A DNA stretch of 64,000 nucleotides from positions 6,439,435 through 6,503,434 of the forward strand of contig NC_088296.1 in assembly GCF_032854445.1 (NCBI RefSeq), read 5' to 3'. Below, one piece after another: positions 1-14,966 of this stretch. The notes beneath the pieces are model-generated. The model was not told the DNA's origin. It worked only from the letters and a program-made list of their open reading frames with translations, and did no database searches. The position numbers and the translations under genes are program-made. The DNA comes from Liolophura sinensis (taxonomy: Eukaryota; Mollusca; Polyplacophora; Chitonida; Chitonidae). The first letter of the stretch is position 1. The number at the start of each line of letters is the position of its first letter.

Positions 1-1582
1 TGGAATTCTGGATTCTGGATCAGGTCAGCGCTACATTACATGTGCAGTGTACAGCCCACGCATATTGACTGGTCTTCAGGGAAAGGAGTAGACTAACACT
101 AACCAGATTACTAAGTCAGGTTGGGTTTTTGACAAGTAAATATGCCAGCGTGTTATCAAAAATGACAGACGCCATCAGGCTTGTAATGATGTGATCTGTC
201 TTGTGTACAGAGTGCACGGAGCAGTTGTGCGTGGCGTTTCGTTTATTGTACGTCCCGCAATCAAGAACGTCCTGTAACACATGTAGGTAACAAGGAGAAG
301 CCTGTTCCTTATAAACGTAAGAGTCACTTATCGTAACGGACAGGTTAATCAATACATTTACTGATCAGGCTTCGGTTCTTCAAAAGTGATTGAAGACTTA
401 ATACCAGGCAATAACAAAAAACATCAATAATTGCATAATAGTATATCAAATATGAACGAAGCCTGCTGCTGTTACACTTTAGATTTTGGTCAGTACATTG
501 GCTACCGAATTTGTCTAAAAATTTTAATCTTAATACCAGCTACTACACTTTCGAACAGCTGGGCCCTGCAATGTGGATTCTTTAATTGACTCGTTCTGTT
601 ATGTAAATGTTATGCATTAAATATGCATTAGCATGCATTAAGTAATCCATTTGTCGGCTCCCTGTAAACCAGAGAGCATGTGGAGTTCAAGGCTACACGC
701 TATAAAGTTGATCAGCACATATACTGGCAACCGTTCGTTTGAAATCACAAGATTACATATTCTAATGCATATCAGGTTTAGACTGTATTGCTTGTGTAAC
801 ATCTTGGCCTTCTTTTTGTAGAGTGTTTAGGCTGACCCATGCTAACCGGTGAATTAAGGCCTCAACGCCTAAGAAAGCCAAAAGTTGCACAATGTAACCT
901 ATACATGAACTTAGTGAATATGACAACTAAGGCCACGATTGCCAATCAGGGTAAAAACTGACAAGATACTGACAGTACCATCACTGACAAGATAGAAATT
1001 TCTCGTGTTAAAGTCAGGATAACATTTCGAATCCGAAGAAATGTGTCAGAACCCTGAATGTTAGGATCTATTTAAAAAAACAGATTTTCCAGTTCGTGTT
1101 TTATTTTTTGAAAACACGATTGTATATATGAGGAATACAGTTAAGCTGATCACGAAGCGTCACGGTATTCGTCAAAGCACAACGATACCTACGTTTTGTG
1201 AATTTTGTATCAAAATTTGTAGCTGAGTTTCTGTACATTTGACTGATTGCATTATGACTAAAACTGTTTTCTGTATATCATTTCCTCCATAAAGAGTGTT
1301 TTTCAGAATGGATAAAATGTTTGTATAACAAAGCGAGCTGAATGTTAATAGCTACGGCTCAAATTATAAAGAATACCAACGTACTTCTTTTAATAGTAGC
1401 GTTACTCCAGTGTCTGGCAAGGTCGGTAATTTTCTCCTGTTCACTTCGGTTGCATTCACTCATAAACTTGACCGCTGACATATAGAAGTGAAAAATTCTT
1501 TGATACGGTGTCGAACACTGATCACTCAATCGGTCATTTAAATGCACCTATAAGGTGAAATAATAAGGGGCAAAGGACTCAC

Positions 1583-1773
1583 CCCGGCGTTTGGAAAACG
1601 GTCATCGTTGACAACATCGTTATTCCCATCCTCGGAGAAACTCTCGTGAATGCCCTTGGATGGTATGTCGATCTTCGTCTCTACGTGAGTTTCGGGTTTC
1701 CCATCAGCCCCTTCTGTTTGCGTCACTTCCTGTTTGACGTCAGAAACAAGCTCGCCGTTGTTTTCGTCTATGA
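1583..1773 (-). CDS. Exon 6 of secreted acidic protein (191 bp, last one found)
   Basis: Acceptor GCACTTTCAG|TCATAG and donor GCCGGG|GTGAGT, phase 1 in and 0 out. It encodes 63 residues rich in Asp, Glu, Asn and Thr (ENNGELVSDVKQEVTQ, SEDGNNDVVNDDRFP), probably disordered. A consensus CRE palindrome (1735-1742) lies inside the coding sequence. I could not find exon 7 between here and position 1. Confidence 0.78.
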
Positions 1774-4700
1774 CTGAAAGTGCAACGATGTTAATATGTC
1801 AGCGTTTCCTAGTTAAAAGTTTTAAAGAAAAGGTCTTACAATTTGATAAATAAGAAGTTTTTTCCTCGAAAAATGTCAACGTTACTATATTACATCAACA
1901 ACGATGACATCATCATATCGTGAGCCTGCCAATTGCTTTTTCAAACTTACCCGCCTTTTCTGTCTCTTGTACTTCCTGTTCCTTGCCGTTGATATTTTCA
2001 TATGTCACGTGATGGTGTTCTTCAACTTTTACATTGTCTCCTAAATTAGCTGTAAATCACAAAAAAATGAAGAGATTCCATGTAAAGCAACACACTTAAT
2101 AGGTTCAAAGTTAATATGCTGATATATTATTCTGTTATTATTGTTGTTATTATTCTGTGCGAATGTTCCTATATGCGCTTATGATCCATGCAAAACTTAA
2201 GCAAACTTATACAACTTGTTTGAACCACATTATTACATAAGGATAGCTAACGGGAAGGAGTCCAATGGCTTGTTTCAGTTGAGACTCCCAAAATACATGG
2301 TCATCTAAAAACCTAACAAAATACTGTGTGACGTAGAGCATAACGCAAACAAATAAGAGCTTCAATTTCAAAAAACGCCGTATAAGTGCTAGAACAGCTC
2401 TCACCCTAATCTACTTGGGCACAATACAATAATATTTAGTTTCGATAAACAGAGATAATGATTTTAATAATTTGATAGACGTGGTTTCGCCATGATATAG
2501 CATTTATTTCACCAAAATATTATGGGTTTCTTTAATCATTAGACGTTGATTGATATATTTGATATACAAGTAAGGCATTAATAATGTGATTCACCCTGAC
2601 CTTGTTTTCATTTCACCAAAATTGTATGAGTTTATGTAAACAATTTATGTCATTTGGGATACTAAGTTACGAACTAATAATGTAATCGATATGGATTCGC
2701 CTTAATGTTTTTGTTTCAGCAAATTGCACGAGCCCAAGCAATGCCAGAAACAAGATCTAGTTCTGTCAATGAACGCCATGACGCCATGATATGAAACTAA
2801 ATCACCAATTAGCTTAGACACACCATAATGTGGATTGAATAAATTTCAACCAGATTACATATAGAGTCTCATTGAGATTCAGGCCGCGTTCTTGGCCTTT
2901 ACTGAGTCCAATTTACCAATGGCTAGAACTCTCTCGAGACTCGTGACATTTTGCTTTATTACTATTCAATGGTCACTGGTAAAGTCAATAAATGAGGTGT
3001 TATAAGGCAAAACTTCCCGCAGTCTTTTTTCCTCTCCCTTTTCCTTATAGCGACACATCTCGCTCGCTGGCTGCGTAGGCGTCCAACAGTTTGACATCTA
3101 CATAATAACAGTAAAGTAGTAAAGAAACTGCGAGAAAATCGATTATTTCTGGTAATACATCGGAGCAGGTGCCCGTCGCCTGAGGCACTCGAAGAATACC
3201 GCGGCTTTAGCTGTCATATAAGCAGCGAGGCAAACCTATTTTTCCAAGTTTCAAATTCCATTACTTCCAAGCCTCTTAGCCGACTTGGCTCGATATTTGG
3301 TCATAAAGCCTAGTCGTGCTGAGACATCTATTGAAATGTGATACTTCAACAAGCAAATAAATGTTTGTCACTGAGAAAAAGTGGCAATAAACTACACTGC
3401 CATGGCAATAAAATGCCAAACGACAAAAACGCAATACCCTGTGAGTGACGCAAGGAATTGTTTGAAAGGCTCGTTGACGAAAGAACTAAGTTATGCTGTA
3501 TCTAAGGTTCCAAATGTAAATGATCAACGCCTTAAGAAATATAAATGGAAAAGCTATGTAGACCACGTCACATTGGCTTCACATTAGTTTCTTACCTAAT
3601 TCACTTTATTAATGAAAACGCTACCAAAAATTTTAAAAAAAATGCTCTTTTAAGATACTTTATCTACCTTCAATGAAAAACTTTCCTCTGAATGTTTCTA
3701 GTGTGCACAAGTCCTTTAAGTACGAAGTGTGATTGAGTTTGGTGTAAAAATGATGCATAATTGGGTGTCGCGTTGCATAAAGTTGCGAAAGCCCGTGATC
3801 ATGTTTGCCCTGTCAGCGCTATTATCTTATATATCTATTATCTTACAGGGGAACAACTGCGTAGGTGAAATTAGTACAAGTAAATCTAAAGTAATTGGGA
3901 AATTAATTCATCAACTTATAATTAGTTCTCCTTCATGGCTAAATTAGCTGGTGTTCCCGATGAGAAAACAGCATTCAAGGGAATACGTTGTATGCCTGTG
4001 TGTGCTTATAGCTGATCACTGACCCGCTATAGCTCACTTAGGCCCTGTAAATCCGCTCATAGAAAAGTAGCACAGATGTTCGAAATTATATGTCAGAAGT
4101 GGACGACGGATGGGACACAATAAGAGGATCACTCAAAGGAGCGAATCGCGGAAGCAATTTCCCCTAAGGTAAGAGTCCAGACCGAAAAAGTCAACCGTTG
4201 AAAGGTAAAATCTGGCTGTAGTGTGTGCATTGGTTTTGCTCGTTTACGGCTGCATGGACCCATTCATGCGATGAAGCGATGCGCAAAGGTTGTTTCTATC
4301 TTCCTCCACAGGGTTTATTCGACCGCAAACCCGGCAGATAAACACACGGCTGAATGATCCTGTTCGAGTTTTTGTGACCAGGTACCACGGCCAAACAAAG
4401 GCCCCTTTGGTTCCATCAACTATAGCCTACGTAGTGCTTGCGTCAATGACAGTTACTAATCAATGTCGTGTATCTTGGCGGAAGTCTGTGTAATGCTACA
4501 CTTCCCCGCTAGGCGTCGCCAGTGGTCCCAGCGGGGTCATTCGTGCATTAATCATGACGGTTGGTCAGTACCAGCTAAGTGTTAATTAAGAATCCGTTCG
4601 TGACAATATGCAAAGGATTCCCTGTGTTTTTGAGAATGTCTTCTCTCAGAATATGGATCTACATACGTAGTACCAATACCCAGGAATTCATTATAATTCA

Positions 4701-7700
4701 TGATAATTATAAGGCCTGCCAGCAACCTGCGGTTGGTCGTGGATTTCTCCAGGGCTCTGCCCGGTTTCCTCTCATCATAATGCTGACCGCCCACGTCTAA
4801 GCAAAATATTCGTAAAAGACCAATCAAGTAAATAAACAAATATACATATACATACTTTACGACACAAAAGCTCAATGCGTTTAGTTGAAACCCAGAAATA
4901 TATGTTACCACCGCAGACATCGCGACCATTTTGTCATCATTACCACACCACAGTGACACAGCATCATAACATCTATTAATACTATCCTCTACAAGTTCAG
5001 CTTGTCGCCCGGGGGTGCCTAGCGGATAGACCATCAACAGCTATTAACACAGGATCTGTGCCGACCGTTTGTTTAAGTAATAATCACTCAGCAGAGCTTG
5101 GCCGTGCTTTCTTCCTGTTCCCTTACCCAGTGCTGATGATAAACATTATCTGAACGCCTCCACTGTTTGTGGTGGGAGAACTGAATGTTTCTGTCCCTTT
5201 TTAAAAGTATTACGAATCATTAGTTACATTAGCATCCGATACGTGCAGAAAACGCCATGCTCCGTGTCCCAAAGTTGATTGGGAAAAGCCGATTTTTTTA
5301 TGTCTGATGAGATGGTTTTGTTTTAAAATTTTGAACGTTTTTCTGAAATTCTTCACTGTTTTCATGAACAAATCAATGGAACCGTATCGACCAGCAATTA
5401 GAAAATGAAAACGATCGTCGTCGATAAGACAATGACAATGATTGCAAGCAATGAGATAACGACAATGATTGCAAGGAATGGGATAATAACAACGATTGTA
5501 AGGCATAAGGTAATAAAGATAATTGGTAACTATGGGATAATGATACTGTTTCCATCAATGAGATAATAGCAATGCTCTTCAGCAATGAGACAATAACAAT
5601 GATTGTAAGGAATGTGATGATAAAGATAACTGAAAACAAAGAGATAATAATACTGTTTCCATTAATGAGATAACAGCAATGAATGTAAGGAATGAAGTAA
5701 TGTCGGTGATGGCTGGCCTCGGGATGATAAGGACGATGAAGATTTTACTCACTGCCTTGAACGAGTGATTCTAGTTCCCGCTCCTGCTCATTGATCTGTG
5801 AAACCAGAAGAAAAAATCCAATATGATAAGCTTATGAAAGGACACTGATAAATTTAAGCATCTGCCTTAGAAATAGCGTTCATTTATATGTGAAGCCCAA
5901 CTAAGAAAACCCAGTCTAAACTTATGAAAGACTGTTGCTAAATTGAAATGAAACAGATGGGAAAAAAATGTTGATACCCTTAACATTGCGGAAGATAGTT
6001 CATTCATTTATCTGTAAAACCCAAATAAGAAAATCATATCTAAGCTTATGACATGAAAAGCAATTTTTGCCAAAAAAAAAAGGCAAAACGAAATGGTGAT
6101 AGCCTCAACATCACAAATACATCATACCATTTAATTTGACGAGATTTCTTAGATTTGTGACACAAAGAAAGAAAATCTAATATAAACTTATAATAAAAAA
6201 GATAAAAAAACGGTCATAGCCTTATCAACATTGCAAATATTGGATATGCTTTAAAATGCGAGGCGCTATTAGCCTAAAAAGTAACGCTGAATCAGTACGC
6301 TTTGAAGCCGTACGAAATGAAAAGCTGAGCAGAAATTTAACGTGTTATGGCCATTGTCTATTGAACCTTCCGTCCAGTCATTATTCGAGCTTCTACAACC
6401 ATGTATAACCACGATGTATGAGGGTTATGTGTTTCTCTATTGTTAAAAGTCTTAAAATAATAATGAAAACAGGGAAAGTTTTAAAGCCGAACCATTTTCT
6501 TAAATGAAGACAAATGTGCTGGCAATTGGAAAGACAAAGAGTTCCGATCAATGTTAGCGCTGGGATTTTGCCTTTAGATAGGAAATCCATTAGCCATCAT
6601 TAATAAGTAACCGTTTTCGGGGTCATAGTCATGCTTTCTATTTAATGAAAATCGGGATCTAAAATAGCTTTGTGATAAAAAAAATTATAGTATTAGCAAT
6701 AATGAGAATATTATCCAGAAAGAGTTTTCACCCCCACACATTCCACGCGAAGGGAAATTAATCAATTTGTCACAAAGACTTCCGGGTGACAGCTTCGTCA
6801 TTAAGGCTGCGAAAAAAGAGTTTTCGTTCTATTTTTTTTTTTTTTTGATATTCATTTTCCAGTTACCTTCTCGTGATGTTTTATTGCGCGTCTGTGTCCC
6901 CGAACAACGCCACAATCAAGGGCTTTTTCTTATGCATTGGCCGTCAGTTGTATGGATTGTGGAAACCGATGTGCCCAGAGTAAACCACCGACGTAAGGCA
7001 AGTTACTGATGAACTTTTCCATGCCTAACGTACAGATAAGCACATCGAATTTCGTGGGAGGCAAGTTACACGACGTAAACCATCTGAGCAGAGTCTTCGA
7101 CCGCGTTATACTGTCAACGAGGAGCCACGATCAGTGAGACCCGGAGAATGTACAAATTCTTTGTCCAAGGCCGGGGTTGAACCCACGCCTCATGTGTCCT
7201 TGCGGTTGAAAGGCAATGACCTTTAACCTTACCTGTTTAGCATCGTCCTGTACCTGGCGCAACGCTTCTGTTTTTCCTGTAAAAAAAAGAACACAGATAA
7301 GTTTAGTTTTACTTGCGTTTGGATGTGAAATGTGCAAAGAAGATATGGGGTGTATCAAAAAGTAATCACCTTTGAGTGCATAAATAAACAATCTTTCACC
7401 AAAATAAACACCCCAGAATAATGATAAACAATTACAAGGTATTTACGTTATTAATAACTTTGCTTTATTAAATTTAGATTTTGTCGAATAAAACGGCCTT
7501 GGTTGTTACACGTGTGTTTCGCAAATCAGCTCGGTTGTATGATTTCTGGACAGTGGGTCTTGTAAATATTACTGTCTTTAATAACTGATTTACTGTCATT
7601 CGCATCCAAGAAACAGGAGAGAAGCAGTACGGTGTTTCTCGCAAACGTTCTAGACCAATTTCTTCCGCTTCGCTTAAACAGAACTTACTAAAGATTTACT

Positions 7701-10700
7701 TAAATCACACCACTTCCGGCTTGGGAGGGAAATTCCCTTTATCACACATTGCCCAGTTTTGCGCGTAAGAACACATGACTTCCCGGAAGTTGTAAAAGAG
7801 AGACGCTTTTAGGTTCCGTGATTTTGTTTCTCTCTTATTGGCACTTATTACCCAGTGGGAGCCAGTCAAAAAAAAAGGAATGAAAACTACTGGGTTTAAT
7901 TGTAATGACTAGGGAGTATAACAAAAATGATTATGGCTGGGGGGCAATGTCCGTGTTGTCCACCGTCAAAAAAGAATAGAGTAGGTTAGAGCTTCAGTAC
8001 CATTGTCCCTTAGCTCAGTAGTGCCGTGTTAAATGGCTCTACCATTACGAAGGGCCGTGTAAATTGCATTTCTCACCCTCAAGCCAATGACATTAACCCG
8101 TAAAAACAACAGGCTGTCTCCTGAGACCTGAGTGAGGATGTACCGAAGAGAAATGCCAACCCAATTTCCGTGTGTCCTTGAAATAACGGGTAGTTCTTGG
8201 AATCGGTATCAAGTTCACTTAAGGCCTTCTGTGTGAATGTCGTTCATTGAACTGTACAACGCTATTATATCAAGATGTATTCAACACTGCAGTCGGATAA
8301 ATAAGTTATCACTAAACAGAACAAAATGCACTTGACTCCTTCTTGTGAGCTTCTAAGCAAGTACAAATTTAGTAAAAAGCCATAGTAAATGATGGTATTT
8401 TTTGTTATCTGAATGAACCAGAGTTTTGGGTGTTTCCTTGAAGGTTGCTACAAGGCGAAATCCGGTAATGAGCAAAAAAGATTGACAAATTAATGGTCAA
8501 ACTTGTCATGTTTTTCCGAGCTTAATTTATCTTTTCAAGGTGTTCAAGGATCGTTAATGAAGCAAAAAGGAAGAAAAATTGAATTAACAGAAAACCTACT
8601 AAACGAGATCATGTCACTATTTTCGGAAGATGCAATTTATAGATGTCCAGAAGGATACACTTTTTGAGTTTTAGTCTCAATGAGGAATTGCTGACGGTTT
8701 GTGAATATAATTAAGGGATGTATACGTTCATCGTATAGAAAATACTAGAATTCATGGACAGTTGCAATCAAAGGGCAACTGGCTTGGCTGTAGTTTTCGA
8801 TTAACAACAACTTATGAAACAGCAGGATTCACCATTTGGATGCTTACTTATTTCATTCGCCAAGAACATTCTTTTCCCCATCACCATGAATCCGTCTAGA
8901 TTTCATACTTTATATTTTTTTTCCTAATTTTTTGCTGGTTTGTATTGAACGCTTGATTGTGAAATTGGTCGTGAGCTTATTGACTTTGCACGTTCATTAT
9001 GGATGGTTGGTATAATAATCCTTCCACCCCGATAGCCTAAACGGACGTCCTGGTTCCATAATCGCAAAGTCAATTCCCAAAATAACGTTCACAACAAACC
9101 ACCGAAGAGCTAATAAAGTATGTACATAAAGTACAAAATTACGACAGAAACTTGCCAGAGAAACAGTTAACAGTCTTCAATGATATAGGAAAGACGCAAG
9201 GAATGTTCTTGGCGAATGAGTGAAATCATTTACGGCACCCCTTCTGTTTGTGGAGACGACGACCACCATTTATGTGTACCAGCCCACAGTGAGGGCGTAT
9301 ATCGTGGACTGTGATGTTGCTACACACAGAAACAAAACTGCGTTTTCCGTAAAATTCTCCAATGGCTACAATCCTCCCACAGTGGTCTTGTTCTACACCA
9401 TTCATCAGTCTGAATAATTAAGACTGTTAATTTCCTTTTCTTCGATGCCTGCGAGAGAGGGGGCCATGATTAAAGGCTTCCCTGGCGGCCATAGTCATCG
9501 GTAGATCAGCTTTGCTGTTGTTTGGGCGAATAGATCTGGTCTCTGTAGGACACTGCTGGTAATTTACGCGAAAGGCTTTGAAGACCTACGCGATCCCTCC
9601 TGGACGACTCGCTACAGCCTCTGAGCAATTACCACCCGTGCTGATTCATACTGTGAGAGACTATCGAGTCCGTGAGCGTATAAATTTTTCAAACTCAACA
9701 TAGCGATTGAGTTTCCGTGGATAAGAGCTAATTACCCTGTAGCACATCCAACTGGTCTTCTTGTTCTTGAGGTACTAGCCACAAGCGTATCACAGTATAG
9801 TTGTATAGTTAACTCTTTGAGTGCAACATGCAACTCAGGGGCGCTTTAAGACATACTCTAGGGAGCAAACCCGACCGTTCCTTGCAGGAATCGTGAATGA
9901 TTGCCGAGTAAATGAAACTGAAGAATTTACTTATTTATTTGATTGGTGTCTTACACCGTACTCAGAATATTTCACTTATACCACGGTAGCCAGCATTATG
10001 GTGGGAGGAAACCGGGCAGAACCTGGGAGAAACCCACGACCATCCGCAGGTTGCTGATAGACCTTTCCACGTAGAAACTGTAGAAACAACGCAGTGAATG
10101 CTTTTATGATTTTATTTACGTTGTGTGTAACAAAATATCTCACAGGTTTCTCCACACTCTTGATAATCGTCGCTTTTTTTAAAGGTTCCTTCGAATAGAA
10201 ATGTAAATATACGTTGTCCAACAAGTTCAGAGCAGGGTACTGAATCCCGTACTTCCGCATACTTTCATTTCGTTGCTTTATGTGACGCTTGGATTTCGTA
10301 TGTCTATTTTTTCGTACAATCCAATGGTACAGACCACAGGCCGATTCCACGAATCCATTTCTGACTTAAATCAAAATTTAAAGCCTTTTCACAATGCTTA
10401 GTTTTTGGTATTGGAAGTTGAAATTTATTTAATTCTTAGGCCCTAAAAATAATTTCTACAATTGTATTTCACATTTTGACTGAAGTCAGACCTGGCTTTG
10501 CGAAATCGGCTCCCCATTCCAACACTAGTGTCCAACGGCTTAGAAAGAGGCAGGGAAACGAATACAAATAAGAAACATTCACTCAAGAACTCAGCCCAGC
10601 ATTCCGTAAATGGAAAATTTTATCGTTATACAGTGAGTGATTATTGCAGCGTTCGACAGAGAGAAAAGCGGAATAGAGAAGAGCAGATGTTCACGCCGTG

Positions 10701-13700
10701 TTGGTGGAAGACAAGAGATGAACGTTAGACGGCGCAACATGAGCGCCCTCAACCGCTTACATTCTCACCAAAGCCACACAAACAGTGAGAACGAGGAAAT
10801 CTAAGTCCTTGTTCAAGGCCGGCCTTTCAACTCTCACCGCGTGTGTTAGATAACAAAGATAAAGAAAGGCACGCACCTTTAACCACGAGACCGCGACCAG
10901 CTCCTTTATGTACTGATGGTGAAATGATGAGAAATATTCTCTATATATGTATTCATATAATGTCATTTTCGATATGTCATCATCGAGCTACATTGGACCG
11001 AAGAAGACGGGCGTGACCAGCGCACCGAAACAATGGAGTGCGATAATCGTTGCCGAAGCCCGTTAACAGATATGTTTTGTGGAAACGTGCGTGTTACTGA
11101 CACGTAGGCAATGGTACACGAACAACTCTCCTTCTGTTAAATCCATTAAGCCATCAATACCCATGCGATTGTGATTATCTGAGCCAAACAATGACTAGGT
11201 GAACAATGAATGAGGGACAGGATGTCATTGTTTGCGAAATAGTACCTTTCACTACTGTTTTCTTCAGCTCATCGGCATTATTTTCTATGCATGTGTTCTA
11301 TGCGGAGTAAGCTTATACCAAGCCAATATTCTGTCCTTTGGAAATCGGTCTTTCAGTTTTCAATAATGCATTTGAAATGTATTTCGAATACTGCCAGGAG
11401 TCCCACCTAAAGTTTAATGACACTACGATTGTTGATTTATTAAACCTTTGCCAAGAATGTCACCGAGTTTGACTTTTGGTACGCTTCTAATTTCCACTGT
11501 TCATTACACAGTATAACAACGAGCAGTCTTCATGCAGCGTACTGTGGAAAATGGAGGTTGAACCGAATAGACAAAGAGCCAGTAATGCTCAAATAAAACA
11601 GCCCTGGAATAGCTGTAATTAAAAACAAGCTTTACACATAGCACAATTACTCTGTGGTGGGATATATGGAGGCCTCCCATGAATATTCTCTTTTAGCAAA
11701 GTGCTAATGACCAAACTGAATGTTGTTGTGCTCCTTGGAAACAAGTCATTTTTAACGCGCCGTCTTTCTATGACCCACTTAAGCAATAACTTTCATAACA
11801 ACTTTTGTATTTTCTAACAACGCTACTTAAAAAACAATTACGTGACCTGTTTTGCGACGTATTGAAATGGATGACGTGTAAAAGTAGAGTAAATGCAGTG
11901 GGAATAATTTTTCTTTTTTTTTTTTTAAAAATATCACTTCTTTCTGAAAACGACTTATTGTAAAAGCCAGTTCTAAAAAATAATTACTGCTTGACATCTT
12001 TTGCTAAAGTCAAAAGCTCTATTACAGACAGGATTAGTTGATTTGAAAGAGACAAGCTAGGGAAGCCTGGACCGAATAAAGCACTACGATCTCCCGGCAT
12101 TTCCTACCCGGCGAAATCTCTTTGAGAGATTATCCGAACAAAAGCATTTTTTGCCCTTCCAAAAATTGACATTTATTTCCTGTTAATCTTTGTGGGTGAA
12201 CGTTTTACATGCTGTTCCTCCTCACTCGTTTGACTTAAAGTGCCTGGAAAAAACCAGCGACCTTCGGGATGTTATTGTCGACATTTCTCACTTGACGAGT
12301 GTCATGAAGGTGGAAGTGATCTTCGCTGAACATCATACAATTTTACACAAGAGAGCATGGTCGGCAGCCTACTTGTTATCAAAAGTTCCAAGCAGCAAAT
12401 GAAAGCAAAGGAATTTAGAATAAAACTTTCTAGGGTTTAATAATTAGAGTGGTATTCGGCCGTGGGTTTCCGCCGGGCTCTGTCCCTTGTCCTCCTAAAA
12501 CACTGCTGGCCGCCGTGGTATAAGTGAAATACTCTTAAATACGGTGTAAAACCCCAATCTGGTAAGGTCTGCCAGCAACATGCGGATAAAAGTGGGATTT
12601 CCCTGGGGTTTGCCCGGTTTCTTCCCACCATAATGCTGGTTGCAGCCGTATAAATGAAATATTCTTGAGTACGGTGTAAAACACCCATCAAATAAATGAA
12701 CGAATAAGTTGACTGGTATTCCAGATTGTTATCACCCGCACGGCGGAGGTTTGCTTTAAGAACTGTGTCCACTGTACAGATTTTGGTGGAAACCACCGCG
12801 CCTGCTAATCCACAGACTTCAAACCGAACCATCGGTTTTGGCATATGAACAATTTCATTAGTCAGGAAGTCAGGGCAATTATTTATGCTTAATGAGATAC
12901 GATTTCGGCGGCCAAATGTTTTATTCACCTCCTAAACGAATTTCTTCAATACTGATCTACGATAGGATTCAGCAGTTAATTAGGCTGTTGTTAAAAAAAG
13001 TGAAAATTACATAATTGACGGATTGCTTCTGATTCCGAATTGATCCGCTTTTTAATGGAATTACTTTCCGTGAATGGCAAAGTTGGCAACGACCGCTTAA
13101 CGACAGTCGCTTGTGAATTAGCGGTTCTGACGTAAGCCAGTCAACTCAACATCCAGTATACAAAGAGCCTTTACATCAATACTGCTCATTTATCGATAGG
13201 TCGGTTTTCCGTTTTTATGGAGTACTAAATAATAATTAATTAATTAATTAACCAGTGTTCTTATTGAAATATGCTAAATTTCTCTTATACATTGTGGCAG
13301 GGATTGATTTCTTTGGTTTCCAATAATCAATCCAGTCTCTCTGCCATAAAAAAGTACTACCATATGGTTACGCGAATCGGTGTAAAAAGGTTAGGGTAGA
13401 CTCCATTAATCAAACAGTCATACCTTATGTGATGCACTAAGCGTGTTTTGATGAAATCCTATTCGATAATACACATAACACGCGAGTATAGCCTGCTTGT
13501 TCAACTACGCATACATTATAATATGTATAACACATACTAATAAACAAGCCGAAGAGTATAGACATTGAAATAACTTCCAAGACAAGTATGACTTGAAGAA
13601 GAAAAACTTTAAGAAATTTTTTTAAGTTTTCTATAGTTTACAAACCTTTGTCATTTCATTTTGTTCACGGTCCTCCCCAAGTACTTGAGGCATCTGTATA

Positions 13701-14928
13701 GCGCTAGATAATGTAACATATGTCTGCCATGCAAAGGCTTGCCAACAGCCACAAAATCAACCTAAATTAACTTTTTGTACAAACTAATATCAGTTAGGAA
13801 TATATGACAAATTTGTATCATGGGCTCTATATAAATCAGGTCGAACTGAAGTTTCTGAATGGACTACGACTAACTTACGATGTGGAATACGCTGTATTAG
13901 GTAGAGTGTGTTAAAGGACTAGGGCTATGTTACTGATTCCGCATTTCCTGCTTTTAATGACCAAGAACATTCTCCTGTTCAAAAGGAAAATTCTGTGATT
14001 ATTTTTTTTATTAGCATACGCAGTATTACGTGTGATTATCCATCTGACTCGGCAGTCGGTTTGTTTATGAAGCAGTCATTAATTTTTCTGACTGGACCGA
14101 GTGGTTGGTTTGAACAACTGCTCTTCACTGCCATTGACTTCGGGCGGTCTCTTTGAGACAACGGGAGGGATTCGAATGTAGCAGATGCCCTTGATACGAA
14201 CGGCATCGGAATCACAGTAATATATAGGCATGAGCCTTCGGAAACAGAACAGTTATTTGATGGCAAGTTTTAACAAGTAATTGCATAGGGCGACGTATCG
14301 CTGGATGTGTACAGAATGTGAATTTCAGTTCCAAAAGCTGTATCCCCGATAAGAACGTTCTCGTCAAAACCAGCAATTCTCTAAGAAAGGAAGACGTCCG
14401 ACAGGAATAAAGAATGGTGGTCATAGCGCAAATAGTTGCAACATAGTTTTATAGGATTCAGTCTGGTCTGGTCTGATAGCTATATAAGATAAGATTTATT
14501 TATTTATTTATTTGATTGGTGTTTTACGCCGTACTCAAGAATATTTCACTTATACGACGGCGGCCAGCATTATGGTGGGTGGAAACCGGGCACAGCCCGG
14601 GGGAAACCCACGACCATCCGCAGGTTGCTGGCAGACCTTCCCACGTACGGCCGGAGAGGAAGCCAGCATGGGCTGGACTTGAACTCACAGCGACCGCATT
14701 GGTGAGAGACTCCTGGTTCATTACGCTGCACTAGCGCGCTAACCGACTGAGCCACGGAGGCCCCTATAAGATAAGAAGAAAATTCTATAGAGACCTCGAA
14801 GAAGTGTACACATCACAGCCATTGTTTCAAGCTAGCGGCAATACGGCAGCAAACCAAGCCCTCCCGAATACAACGTGACGACTGGCGCGCAGAACGTGTA
14901 TACTTCATGTAATTTGACACGAACTCTT

Positions 14929-14966
<38 letters not shown>

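Noticed and set aside
9976-10350. A 124-codon minus-strand frame with a basic N-terminal part
   Set aside because: The C-terminal third is SINE-A sequence, and the rest lacks recognisable motifs or splice sites that fit the surrounding gene.
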